From contig CM062289.1 in the NCBI GenBank assembly GCA_031216915.1, positions 248,001,187 to 248,065,186 of the forward strand: a stretch of 64,000 nucleotides of DNA, given 5' to 3'. Both the position numbers and the translations under genes were made by a program. The notes beneath the pieces are model-generated. The model was not told the origin of the DNA, ran no database searches, and saw only the letters and a program-made list of their open reading frames with translations. The DNA comes from Pictodentalium vernedei (taxonomy: Eukaryota > Mollusca > Scaphopoda > Dentaliida > Dentaliidae). Of the stretch, positions 23,720 to 34,426 are shown one piece after another. The number at the start of each line of letters is the position of its first letter. Position 1 is the first letter of the stretch.

Positions 23720-23963
23720 TTAACCCTTTACCTAACGTAATGGCCAAAACTGGCCAGCGCTATTCTAAAAAATCGCCAATTAATTTTCATTATTTTTTTT
23801 ATTTTTTGTCTCAGAAACATTGGTTATGACCCCTCATTGGAACGAGCTCGTTCCAACGAGGGGGTCATAGCCTATGTTTTTGAGACAAAAAATGAAAAAA
23901 ATTAGTTATTCAAGAATTATTTTTGCAAGTGTCGTCTGCTTTTCAGGTTAGGTAAAGGGTTAA
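23720..23963 (+). mobile_element. TTAA-flanked palindromic MITE (complete)
   Basis: TTAA CCCTTTACCTAAC at the left and GTTAGGTAAAGGG TTAA at the right form perfect 13-bp inverted ends with TTAA duplicated. The centre is a palindrome (GGAACGAGCTCGTTCC flanked by ATGACCCC and GGGGTCAT). TTAA targets and CCCTTT ends are typical of the piggyBac superfamily; this is a non-autonomous member by inference. Confidence 0.65.
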
Positions 23964-24883
23964 AATAACAAATTTTGATATCATGTGCATTGAGTAAGGG
24001 GTTCTGTTTCCTCGTAACAACTTCCCAGCATAGCTGTTGTCGATGTTATCATTCCAAAGTCAAGGTCTGGGATTATTTGCAAGGAGGGGACTATGAAATT
24101 GAAATCTGTAAAGTTGATAGTTGAACTTTTTTTGATTATGAGCTTATTCCTGGGTCAGTACGATATATGTTAAAAGAAGATTTGTTTGTAATTGTTACTT
24201 ATTTTTAAAAATTGGAGTAATTGAGACTGTAATAATTATATACTTTGTCACAAGTGATAGTGATTGTAATCATTGGTTTTCTGAGTAATTGATTTCACTG
24301 AATTATGTGGATTGTTTGACTGACTCTCTAGGATTAATTGTGAATCATTCACTCTTTGCGTTTGTTAATTCTTTATCTAACTTAATGCAGGTTTTTTAGA
24401 ATGGCAGAATTTGATGGACTGGACTTTCTGGACTAAACATGGTCGCTCCCTCCAGCAGTTCCTATGCTTTCAAATTCAGCAGTTTTCAGGGCACTAAAAA
24501 TGCAGGGATTACACTGAGGACCTTGAAGTTCACTTGGTGTATGTGCAAAAATCATTTTGGGCAGGTATGTATTCACTTGGGCCGAATTTTCTTTTTTGGT
24601 CTGAAGTCACCAAATTGGGCTAACATCACATTAATGCAAAACCTGCTGAGATCCAAAGTAACCAGACTATTTGCTTTCTTTATTGAACATCAGATCCACC
24701 AAGAGTTATGTTTGGGGGTGGGGAGGTTAGGGGGGAGGGTTTTGTTTCCATTTGCAACAAAATTGCTTAATTTTTTGTTAAGTATTTCCTTTGTACAACT
24801 CATAATTTGGGGACATGGCCATATTTTGGGGACAACATTAAGCACTGTGAATTTAGACTCATATAAAGACCTGCATAATGGCC
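23964..24883. other. unassigned sequence
   Basis: No gene recognised. The plus frame at 24439-24978 (179 codons) has no recognisable domain and runs into the MITE at 24884, so it is probably fortuitous. Confidence 0.3.
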
Positions 24884-25117
24884 TTAACCCTTTGAAAATG
24901 TTGCCTAGAATGGTATCACCTTTGTGTACACTTACAGTGGTATGGGTTAGTCCAATATCAATATACATGGAGGATTAAATAATAACTGCAGTCTGCAGCT
25001 CTCAGCAGTTATTATTTTATCATCAATGCTCCATGTATAGACCTCTTATTATAGACAAAAATGGGACAAAATTATGCATTGGACCGAAAAATCAGTCTTG
25101 CAAGTTTAAAGGGTTAA
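24884..25117 (+). mobile_element. TTAA-flanked palindromic MITE, second type
   Basis: The ends are TTAACCCTTTGAAA (24884) and TTTAAAGGGTTAA (to 25117). Inside, ATACATGGAG pairs with CTCCATGTAT and AATAATAACTGC with GCAGTTATTATT, giving a long foldback. Same TTAA-CCCTTT plan as 23720-23963 but different inner sequence. Confidence 0.6.
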
Positions 25118-25320
25118 ACAGCCAGTTATGTTTGCAGAAATCTTGATTCAAATCTTATTATATCCAAAATGTAGCATATGATCCCTTACTGGAACGTGCT
25201 GATCAAACTCATTCTATTGAAGGTTCATAAACAATGTTTTTGAGGCAATAAATGAATATTTTAGTTATTCAAGAACTTTTTTGTGAGTGTTGTCTATTAG
25301 TTGTGTTAGGTAAGGAATTA
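25114..25320 (+). mobile_element. decayed TTAA MITE abutting the previous one
   Basis: The stretch starts at the TTAA that ends the preceding element and finishes GTTAGGTAAGGAATTAA. The inner phrase TGTAGCATATGATCCC is a diverged copy of the inner sequence of 23720-23963. Confidence 0.4.
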
Positions 25321-25665
25321 AATTTGTATGCTTCTCAAGTTTTGTTTATATATTTTTGGTGTCACTCTAATTTTATTTGTTATTAATTGTTTTATTAATA
25401 AAGTATGCAGAGTATAATGATGAATGTATATGACGTCCAAATGTTTTATTTCTTGCAAGCCATTATCCAAAGCAGATGTCACCAAACATATATAATTTCA
25501 ATTCAGATTTTCCAAAATTTTGCTCCGAGTTTCAAGAAAACCATAGCACCCTCAATGGAAGGATGTTATCAATTTTGTTCCAATAAGGGGCCACATGTTG
25601 TGGTTTTGTTGAAATAATGGAATGTTGTTATGATGACAAATCATTTTGATTATGATTTTAGCATA
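25321..25665. other. unassigned AT-rich sequence
   Basis: No recognisable gene or repeat. Confidence 0.3.
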
Positions 25666-27148
25666 TATACTGAACCCAAAATGTTTAGCAAACCGATTAA
25701 ATGAGATAACATGTACATAACAAGAAATATTTTGAGTGTATTTTTGAACAGTTCATACAGCCAGACTAAGACATCAAGTGGGTAGAACACAGTAAATATC
25801 AATTTAAAAATTTTCAACAGAACAAGGCATGTTGGCTCACTTCATGAAATGGGGGTACAGTTGCAAAACTGTCAGTATCATGTATCTACTCCATTTGCCT
25901 GAATCACTACTGCACAGCGCCATTGCATGCTGTTAACAAGTTTCTCGATCTGAGGAATTGTAATGTTACACCATTCTTGGAGAAGCACACATTTAAGATC
26001 ATGCACATTTGCAAGGTTGGGCTGGTTTTCTGTTACACTCCTGCCAAGAATGTCCGACACATACTCAATTGGAGAAAGGTGCAGAGATCTTGCTGGCCAT
26101 TTCAACAAAGTCATGTGTCTTTGAAGGAGACCCATGGTGTCACACGCTGTATGGGGGTGGGCATTATTCTGCTGGAATAAGAATCTTGGATGCTGTTACA
26201 TGAATGGAGCAGCCACAGGAGTGATAAGATAGCAATAGCTGTAAGCATTCAGGTTTTCTATGACGATGATCAGGTCAGTTTTGCCATTAGCATGAATCCC
26301 AGCCCAAACCATAATGCTACCACCACCCTATCAGTCACGCTTGGCAGCATCATAGCGTTCTCCACGTCTACACCATTCTTCTTGTTGTCCGTCTGCAAAT
26401 TCAATGCGAAATCGAGATTCATCATTGAATAATGTCTAGTTCCATTGTTTGCTGTGCCACTGTTGTGAATCTGAGCCCATGTTAGACGTTCATGTTTATG
26501 ACATTGTGTTAATGATACTGCTACCACTGGACGTCGTGCTACCAAACCAACGGTGTGCAGATTTCTGACAGTTTGTGAATGAATGTGTGTTCCGGTAGCC
26601 TGCTGCAAGTCTCTAGCTATACGAGGAGCAGAAGCAAGTCGATCACATCGTGATGATGTCACTATGTAGCGATCTTCTCTTTGGCTGGTGGAACATGGCC
26701 TACCAGAACGTGCACAGTCTCGAACTTGTCCAGTTTATTGCACACGTTGTCTTAAACGTGAAATGGTGGATGGATGCACATTAAAATGATGTGCAGTCTG
26801 TTGTGTGCTCTGACCAGCAGAGAGTCTTCCCATGGCTTCATGACGGTGATTTTTCGGACAAACCAGGATGGCATACCATGTTGCAAAGTGCAATGTTTTA
26901 TTCATTTCAAAGTTACTACAGTCCCAGAATCAAGAGCAAAACAAAATTTTTCAGCAATGACGAAAATTGCTTTTCATGTGCAAGACCGGCAATCACCAAT
27001 TGTGTCCAACAGTGCATGAAATCTCTGCAAAAAAGTGGGTTTGACCATACTTTCAATGGATACAAATCAATTTTTTTCTCTTTAAAATACTAACATTTGA
27101 TAGATAAAATTTAATAATGTGTTGCTAAACGTTTTTGGTTCAGTATAA
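25666..27148 (-). mobile_element. Tc1/mariner element 1 (decayed)
   Basis: TATACTGAACC at 25666 and its inverse GGTTCAGTATA at 27138-27148 bound the element. The similarity continues inward (AAAATGTTTAGCAA against AAAACGTTTAGCAA), giving ~27-bp inverted repeats next to TA. The transposase remnant lies on the minus strand. Length about 1.48 kb, normal for the superfamily. Confidence 0.8.
25880..26862 (-). pseudogene. Tc1-type transposase, broken
   Basis: Minus-strand segments in order: a helix-turn-helix part (MGRLSAGQSTQQ, NVHPSTISRLRQRVQ, stop, TGQVRDCARSGRP at about 26850-26700), a middle part (RIARDLQQATG, HKHERLTWAQIHNSG) and the C-terminal end (KWPARSLHLSPIEYVSDILG). The final Glu of the DDE triad is kept in SPIE, but the usual SPDLSPIE has become SLHLSPIE. 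Several stops and frameshifts separate the parts, including a break between about 26270 and 26135 over the central catalytic region. It cannot encode an active enzyme. Confidence 0.8.
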
Positions 27149-27570
27149 TATAGTATATAGTTCATATATTTGAAAAAAAAAAACAACTGAATATTATAAA
27201 AGAACTTTCAAAGTTCAGAAAATGGTTCAGAAAGACATAAATGGTGACCATATCCCAGTTGAGTATCATCTTTGAAAAGAGAAAGACACCAGATGCCACA
27301 TATAAGAATCAATATAAAAAAATGTGCCATTTTCACCTAGCACAAACCATGAAAACAAACACATGGCGAAATAAAAGTTTATTTCATATTTCGAACCAAC
27401 AATCATTGTGAGTTACAGGAATGCGCGATTTGAGTCTAAAATGTCTAGCACTTTCATACATTGATGGCTTGTAGCATGACAGGCGGCATAATATGTCCTT
27501 ACTGCAACTGCAACTTCGGTCAACTCCTACGATTTGCAATATTGTCAGAACTGGTCTTCATCATGTTAAT
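27149..27570. other. spacer between two Tc1 elements
   Basis: 422 bp of AT-rich sequence with no recognisable feature. Confidence 0.4.
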
Positions 27571-29032
27571 ATACTACTCAAAGTTTGCTAAGCACCAAGT
27601 ATATCCAGCTACCTGTTTTACGTTTTAGTTGAAATATTGTAATGAAAAGTGTACATATTTTTTATTTAATTATATCTTTAATGATTTAAGTACAGAAATT
27701 AAGATTTTATCGAGTATGAGACCCATTACTGTTAATTACAGCTTGACAACTCCTTCTCATGCTCCCAATCAGGTTCCTGGTGGTCCTTTGTGGGATGTTG
27801 TTTCATTCTTGGACCAGCATGGCACCAAGCTCCTGGACACTTCTTGGCTGGACTGGATGGGCTGAAATTGCAAGCTGCAACTCTTTCCAGACATGTTCGA
27901 TTGGATTGAGGTCAGGGGATCTTGCTGGCCAGTCCATACGCTCAATCCCCTCCCTCTGTTGGTACTCCCCGACAGCATGGCCAACATGAGGACGGGCATT
28001 ATCGTCCATCAGAATGAATCTATCACCCACTGCACCTGCATACCATCTGACAAGAACATCCAGGATCTCATCAATATACCGCTGTGCAGTCAGTGTACCA
28101 CGTTCAAGGAGAGAGCTCTGTAGTCCATCCCTGCTGATGCTGCCCCAGACCACGATTGACCCTCCACCATCGTGGTCATGCTCAGTAATGTTGGCTGCAT
28201 GGAATCGCTCTCCTGGTCTTCTCCATACCCTAGAACGCCTATTTGTTTGGTCTAGGCAGTACCTTGACTCGTCTGTAAAAAGGACAGGTCGCCAATCTTC
28301 TCTGGTCCATCCAACATGGTCCATGGCCCATTCATATCGTGCCTGGCAGTGGTTCTGGGACAGCGGAATGCAAATACATGGTCTTCTCGATCGGAGACCA
28401 CCTTCATGCAACCTTGCCTGGATAGTCTACGTCAAAACATTTACCCAGGATGCATTCTGAAGGTCACTGCGAAGATGGGTTGCTGTGGCAAAGCGGTTCC
28501 TATGGGCCTGAATGATCAAAAACCGGTCTTCAGCTGCAGATGTTGCCCTGTCTCTGCCACCACCATGCTCTCTTACTGGTGTGCCATACTGCTGAAATCT
28601 TGCCCAGGCTCTGGTGATCACCGTATGGTGCATACCAAGGGCTTCACCAACCCACCAACCTGACGATGGGTAGCCCCTTGCTCCACCATCCCTACAGCCC
28701 GCCACATTTCTGCTTCAGACAAATGTCTTCTTACATTTGCATTTGCCATATTCAATCATTAAATCACAAGGGTTTGTGTCTAAATGAAGATTGAATACCC
28801 TACATGTGTCATGTACATGTAGACAGTACACAAAAACATCATGAAAATCAAGGGGTACATGCTTTCCTTGACTGTCACAAAAAGTTTGCCTGTCAAGAGA
28901 GCTAATGTAAACACTGGGGACCATCTCAATACATTCCTCAATCATATCCACCAAAAATATCACAAATATGTCACAAGCAAATTTCACAATGATGTGTCAA
29001 ATATTTGGTGCTTAGCAACCTTTGAGTAGTAT
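27571..29032 (-). mobile_element. Tc1/mariner element 2 (nearly intact)
   Basis: ATACTACTCAAAGTTTGCTA (27571) and the inverse at 29011-29032 form ~28-bp inverted repeats, with GCTAAGCACCAA shared, next to TA. Length about 1.46 kb. The transposase is on the minus strand. Unrelated in sequence to element 1, so this is a separate family inserted nearby. Confidence 0.85.
27803..28749 (-). pseudogene. Tc1/mariner transposase with two lesions
   Basis: Minus-strand reading starts ATG GCA AAT at 28749. An N-terminal helix-turn-helix region (LSEAEMWRAVGMVEQG, HHTVITRAW) leads into a DDE domain. The DDE domain has LFTDESRY, LMDDNARPHV and DLNPIEHVW, with exactly 34 residues between the second Asp and the Glu (DD34E). 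It would cut and paste the element through its inverted repeats. Two lesions are visible: an 8-bp tandem duplication of GGTTGGTG near 28655-28670, which shifts frame after THRQVG, and one in-frame TAG at 28427-28429 between VNVLT and TIQARL. Downstream, 27803-28411 is open for 202 codons. The few lesions imply recent activity. Confidence 0.85.
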
Positions 29033-29410
29033 ATTACATGATGGTGACAACTTCCACTATATAATGCCTGAAAACAGGGAACAGAATATATTTGTTACAT
29101 GTTTGTGATGTGCATCAGTATAGATCTCCAGAAAGTTGAATTTTTCTGATTTGAATATTCGCTACACATGGAGTTGGTTGTGTATCTATTGCTTATGTTG
29201 TTACATATGTGCGTTTGGGGCTAACAATTATGTAATGCAGACAAAGTGTTTCTGGTGCGAGAATAGCTTCTGAATATTTTTGAAAAACATCCCCTGTTAC
29301 GGGAAATACACTTCTGTTACAAGAAATACCCATAGTTTCACAGGACGATAAACTGGACATGCACAGGTTAGTGAGCAATGCTATTCATACACTGTGGTAT
29401 CATTTATTTG
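29033..29410. other. unassigned, with two copies of a 15-base motif
   Basis: TGTTACGGGAAATAC (29295-29309) and TGTTACAAGAAATAC (29314-29328) are inverse forms of the motif clustered at 34427-35251. Otherwise nothing recognised. Confidence 0.4.
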
Positions 29411-30620
29411 CCCGACTGTTTACAGTGAGGGCTATAGTCATGACTTTTGTCCATCTGTCCGTCCGTCCGTGCTACCATTCGGGAGTTACGGGGAAAAAGA
29501 TTCGTCCGTCCGATGATTATGGGCTAAGCCCGGATTATGAGCTAAGCTCATAACTTTTTTAAGGGTTAGGGCCTGCCTAGGGTAGGGTCAGGGGTGGGGT
29601 GGGGTTAGGGGTAGCCCCATAGTAGGGCTTAAGGTTGGGGGTTTAGGTTCCAGGGGGGGTGGGGTTTAAGGGTTAGGGTCAGGGTGGGGTTGGGTTAGGG
29701 TGAGGGTGTGGTTTTGGGGTGGAGGGGGTGGGGTTAGGCTCAGATAAAAGTTCTAGGGTGGTGGGGGTGGGGTTTTGGGTAAATTAAGGTTTTGGGGGTT
29801 GGGGCATTTCCAAAAAGCTCATAAGAAAAAATAGAGCGTCCGTCTGTCCGCCTTAACATTTAGAGTTTTGGTTAAAGTTTGTGGTTAAAGTTTTTTACTG
29901 AAGGTTCAAGTGTTTTTTTTGTTTTTTTTTTCTGTTTAGTCATGACTTTCGTCTGTCCATCTGTTTTCATTTGGAGTTTTGGTTAAAGTTTGTGGCTAAA
30001 GTTTTTTTAGTCAACCTTAAAGTTTTTTGTTTTTAGCCCGACTGTTTACAGTGAGGGCTGTAGTCATGACTTTTGTCCGACCGACCGTCCGTCCATCCAT
30101 CCGTCCATCTGTCTGTCCATCCGGCTGTTAACATTTAGAGTTTTGGTTAAAGTTTGTGGTTAAAGTTTTTTACTGAAGGTTCAAGTGGGTTTTTTTTTTT
30201 TTCTGTTTAGTCATGACTTTCGTCTGTCCATCTGTTAACATTTGGAGATTTGGTTAAAGTTTGTGGCTAAAGTTTTTTTAGTCAACCTTAAAGTTTTTTG
30301 TTTTTAGCCCAACTGTTTACAGTGAGGGCTATAGTCATAACTTTTGTCCGACCGACCGTCCGTCTGTCTGTCCATCCATCCATCCGTCCGTCCGTCTGTC
30401 CATCTGTCTGTTAACATTTAGAGTTTTGGTTAAAGTTTGTGGTTAAAGTTTTTTACTGAAGGTTCAAGTGGTTTGTTGTTTTTTTTTCCCTCTTTAGTCA
30501 TGACTTTCTTCTGTCTGTCTGTTAACATTTGGACTTCTGGTTAAAGTTTGTGGTTAAAGTTTTTTAGTCAACCTTAAAGTTTGGGTTTTTTTTTTTCTTT
30601 TAAATTGATATTACTATTGA
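29411..30620 (+). repeat. hairpin family D, nested or tandem heads
   Basis: The head CCCGACTGTTTACAGTGAGG (hairpin ACTGT-TT-ACAGT flanked by AGCCC and GGGCT) followed by GTCATGAC and GTCC/GTCT microsatellite occurs at 29411, 30035 and 30306. Units of about 270 bp repeat TTTGGTTAAAGTTTGTGG and TTTTTAGTCAACCTTAAAG. No 3' terminus was defined. Confidence 0.55.
29555..29815 (+). repeat. G-rich tract with TTAGGG-like words
   Basis: About 260 bases with extreme strand asymmetry (G+T on the plus strand), with many GGGG runs and words such as AAGGGTTAGGG and GGGGTTAGGGG. It could fold into G-quadruplexes. The words are irregular, so this is not a clean telomere array. Confidence 0.5.
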
Positions 30621-31319
30621 TTGTATCATTTTCATTTTGTTTTTATTTTTTTTATGTTTCATGTTATTTTGGGAAATATTTAACCCTTTTTTTGTATTGC
30701 AATTTAACATACAACTTCCAGGTTAAAGTTTTTGGTTAAAGTTTTTTTTTTGGGGGGGGGGGGGGGGAGTGGGGGAGTTGTTTTAAAATTACACCTTTAA
30801 TTCTTCAAAAAGTTTAGTGGAATGTCACTGTTTCTTATTTGGGACAATGTCTACTATCTACTGAACATTTCTACAGTGATTTTCATTAAAATCGGCATGA
30901 TTTTAACCCCTTTTAAATATGTTTTCAGACTTAGATTCTTTGTGTTTGAAATTAGGCTTTGCCAGATACTTTCTTACTCTAATTCTTGCATGGTCAATAC
31001 AACTTAATGATTCCATTTACTTCAATGATTTCTTTTATCGGTTTTAGGAAATATTTAACCCTTTTTTGCCAATCAATTTTACTTAGTATTCCCAGCTTAA
31101 AGTTTCGGATTAAAGTTCTGCTTTTCAAGGTTCAACCTTTCATTCTCCAAACACTCTGTTTCAACGTCATTTCTTTTTTCATTTTGGGCAAGGACTACTG
31201 AAGCTGTATACAGTGGTTTCAAATAATATTGGCATTAATTTAATCCTTTTCACAATGCTTTTCGAACTTAGTTTCACTAAATTTCAAATTAGGCTTCCAC
31301 CACATACTTTGTTACTTGT
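30621..31319. other. diverged family D-like sequence with G-tract
   Basis: A long G run is present at about 30750-30768. TTAAAGTTTTTGGTTAAAG and TAACCCTTTTTTGCC phrases link this stretch to its neighbours, but no ends are visible. Confidence 0.35.
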
Positions 31320-32075
31320 TACCCCCTCCCACAAGGGAGGGATATAGCACAGAGCTCGCTCTATCCATCTGTGTGTCAGTCCATCCATCAGTCCGTCCAT
31401 CTGTCCGAACTTTCTTTTTCTTTATGCTATAACATAAACAAAAGTTAACGGATTTCAATTCTTTTCAGTACATGTCTCTAGGTCAAGTTTTGACCCCCCC
31501 CCCCCCCCCCCCCTCCGGGGCCAATTAGGCACTTTTTTTTTTCTTTCGTCAAAAATGCATTTTTACAGTTTTGGTTAAAGTTTGTGGTTAAAAACCCAGA
31601 CAAACACCAAACACTGTGTTTCAGTGTCATTGTTTTTCATTTGGGGCAAGGTCTACTGAACCTGTATACAGTGGCTTCAAATAATATTGGCATTAATTTA
31701 ACCCTTTTCAAAATGGTTTTGAACTTAGGTTCTCTAAATTTCAAATTTCAAATTACTTTCTATCCCCCCCCCCCCACCCCACATGGGAGGGATATAGCCT
31801 AGAGCTCTATCCATCTGTCCTCCCCTTCTATCCGTCTGTCTGTCCATCTGTCCGTCTATCCAAACTTTGTTTCTGGTATAACTTGAGTAATAGTTAACAG
31901 ATTTAAAAAAATTTCAGTATACACCTCTATAGCAACAATGTCTACATCAAGTTCGATGACCACCATTATCCAATGAAAATTGTTGGGAGTTATTGAAGGT
32001 TTGGGAGTTATTACATGAAAAAAAAAATAGACTCCTATAGCCCAACCCCCCAATCCCCCTCCTTTTTTTATCATG
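31320..32075 (+). repeat. two related repeat heads (CCCCTCCCAC/GGGAGGG)
   Basis: CCCTCCCACAAGGGAGGGAT (31322) and CCCCACATGGGAGGGATATA (31775) are short hairpins, each followed by AGCTC...TATCCATCTGT microsatellite and AACTTGAG/TAACATAAAC sequence. A 20-base C run occurs near 31494-31513. Probably another hairpin-element family in two partial copies. Confidence 0.4.
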
Positions 32076-32707
32076 AGTGCAGATATGGCAGATTCGTTAG
32101 GTAAACGGTTAACAAAAAATAGCTCAGACTATTTTGTGTCTAAGCATTGCCATTGCTGGGACAGTCAGGCTGCATGCGTGACATCACTCTAGTTCATGAT
32201 TGGGTTTGCTCTGTTTCATGGGAAAATCTACCTACACACAAGATCTCATAGTAGGGGAGCGATATAGATTTTCATTGGCTCGTGATACAGTGAATACATA
32301 AATGTTACACAAAGGACATAAAACTTGTTCTAGGGAATGCTACCCCAACATTGTGGTGAAGTTTAATCTTGATTATGTCTGCTCTATCTTATAAGAGTAT
32401 CAACTTACACAAAAGATCTCATAAAAGTGAGGAGCCACAGCGATTTTTGCTGACTCGTGTTACAGTAAATACATAGGTGTTACACGAAGGACGTAAAACT
32501 CGCTTAGGGTTATTTATTCATACTTGAGTTAATTATGTACCACCTCATATGATAGGGAGCATGATGTGGTATCTGGTTTGGAACACAAACAACGTTGTTA
32601 CTTTTCAGTTGATGTACCTAAACTGCAAGGAATGTGGTCTAATACGGGTTGAACGATATTTGACATTAGTTTACAACGATGGCATTCTGAATACCTGAAT
32701 GTCCTAA
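32076..32707. other. unassigned sequence
   Basis: Two diverged copies of a ~150-bp phrase (ACACAAGATCTCATA, ATACATAAATGTTACAC) lie at about 32230-32330 and 32405-32500. No gene recognised. Confidence 0.3.
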
Positions 32708-34240
32708 CTAAAGGTACATGTTCAGTTGTTCCTTCAAGAATAACTGTGCAAGGCATCCCATATTCGGTGCGTACTTTAAATTATGTACCGTACTGGAACC
32801 TTCGGTTAACTGCAATGATGGGATTACCGAAACAATTTCTTCATGACAGTACCTTGACACGTCTGTACATTGCTTAGGCCATATGAAACAATTCGCTGAC
32901 TTTGAGCCGATTCGTATCATACATTTACCGAACAACTCAGAACCTGACACACTTTTTAGTAGTCCTGGGTACAAAGCCGTCTAGTACTGACCTACTTTCC
33001 CATGCATTCGAGATGGGGAGGTATGTTCGACCATTCAGACTTACAGGCACCTTCAACTTGTTCGCTTAGCACACAATGTCTAATCACACCTGGAGGTACA
33101 CTCACTAGTAATACTACTTGCTCATCTCTGGCAACCGGTGTAGCACTCTCTCCCATCCAAGTTACCGACAGCGTCCACAACTTCCATTCCAGATTGCTCA
33201 TCAACCGAATTCTCATCACATTCCGTTACCTCCTGCATCACACAGTCTCCCTTACCCTCTTTTTCATCGCCACCAACAATGAACAAATTCACATTTTCAA
33301 TCTTCTCAACACTATCACTCACAGCCCTAGCTACATCCGGGGCCTTGTACACAACATTCTTATCACGATCACTAACAGCTCTCAATACATCTGGAGCCTC
33401 ACCACCACAATCACTAACAGCTACATACGGGACCTCACACTCAACCCCCTCACCACTATCACTAGCAGCCCAAACTACATCCGGGGGCTTCACACCCAAC
33501 CTTCTCACCACTATCACTAACAGCACTCGCTACATCCGAGACCTCACACTCAGTCCCTTATCACTCAGCCTTCTTACCACTATCACTAACAGCTCTGCTG
33601 GAACCACACACTTGGCCCTCTCACCACTATCACTAACAGCTCTACCTATATCCGGGGCCTCACACTCAAAGTTATCACCACCACCACTATCGCTAACAGC
33701 TCTAGCCACATCAGTAGCCTCACACCCAACCTTCTCGCCACTACCACTAACAGCTCTACGATATTCGGGGCCTCACACCTTCTCACCACTACCACTAACA
33801 TACCTACCTGCATCCGGGGCTTCACAATCAACCATCTCACCACTATCTCAAACAGCTCTACATACATCTGGGGCCTCACACTCAACCTTCTCACCACTAT
33901 TACTAACAACTCTACATACATCCCAGGCCTCACCCTCAACCTTCGCATCACTATCACTAACAGCTCTACCAACATCCGGAGCCTCACACTCAACCCTCTC
34001 ACCACTATCGCTAACACTACCTTCTACACAGGTATCCATTTTCCCATGCTTGGCCTTCCTACTCTGCCTCCTCCCACTTTGTCACTTCCTACCCACTTCA
34101 ATAGAACTCAGATCACTTGCATCCTCACCATCGCCCATTACTGCTGCACCTTTCCTCCCACGACGACTCCCTACTTTCTTTCTCACTTGCATACTATCTG
34201 AAACACCAATATCAGATGTAATCTGGTTAAATCACTGGTA
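32708..34240 (-). pseudogene. decayed gene: basic/acidic repeat protein, possible Tudor-like exon
   Basis: On the minus strand three protein-like parts lie in order. First, a Lys/Arg-rich start (34220-34030: MQVRKKVGSRRGRKGAAV, RQSRKAKHGKMD) interrupted by one TGA. Second, about 12 tandem 54-bp units translating as VSDSGEKVECEAPDVCRA and variants (about 34020-33300), with several frameshifts and stops. Third, after a frameshift near 33125, an open segment at 32708-32974 (GKCMIRIGSKSANCFIWPKQ ... MGCLAQLFLKEQ) that recalls the extended Tudor fold. The Tudor reading is from memory of the family pattern and is weak. Multiple breaks argue for a pseudogene, although introns or assembly errors could explain some. 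Confidence 0.4.
33300..34020. repeat. 54-bp minisatellite
   Basis: About 12 diverged units of 54 bp (plus strand words CACTATCACTAACAGCTCTA and GGGGCCTCACACTCAACC). The unit is a multiple of three, so both strands stay open for long stretches. The minus-strand translation is the more protein-like of the two. Confidence 0.7.
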
Positions 34241-34426
34241 TCTAATCTACATGAAAATCATCACAAAAATATTTTTCTGTAACTTTTTTGCAGATTACTG
34301 CTGCAACAATAAATTCAGTGGGTATAGCTCTTAAATGGCAATCACCATACAAAACACTTCTCACATTTTGACATATACTGTTGTTTTTCAGCCACGTGTT
34401 AATGAAAAGTAGTGTGGCTAGTGTTG

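Noticed and set aside
24439-24978. 179-codon plus-strand gene
   Set aside because: No recognisable domain, Phe-rich mix typical of AT-rich noncoding DNA, and the end lies inside a TTAA MITE.
29555-29815. true telomeric array
   Set aside because: TTAGGG words are irregular and scattered, with no sustained six-base period.
33279-34334. 351-codon Ser/Thr-rich plus-strand frame
   Set aside because: It is the antisense of a 54-bp repeat and switches repeat register at least twice. The minus-strand translation is more protein-like and extends into unique sequence on both sides.
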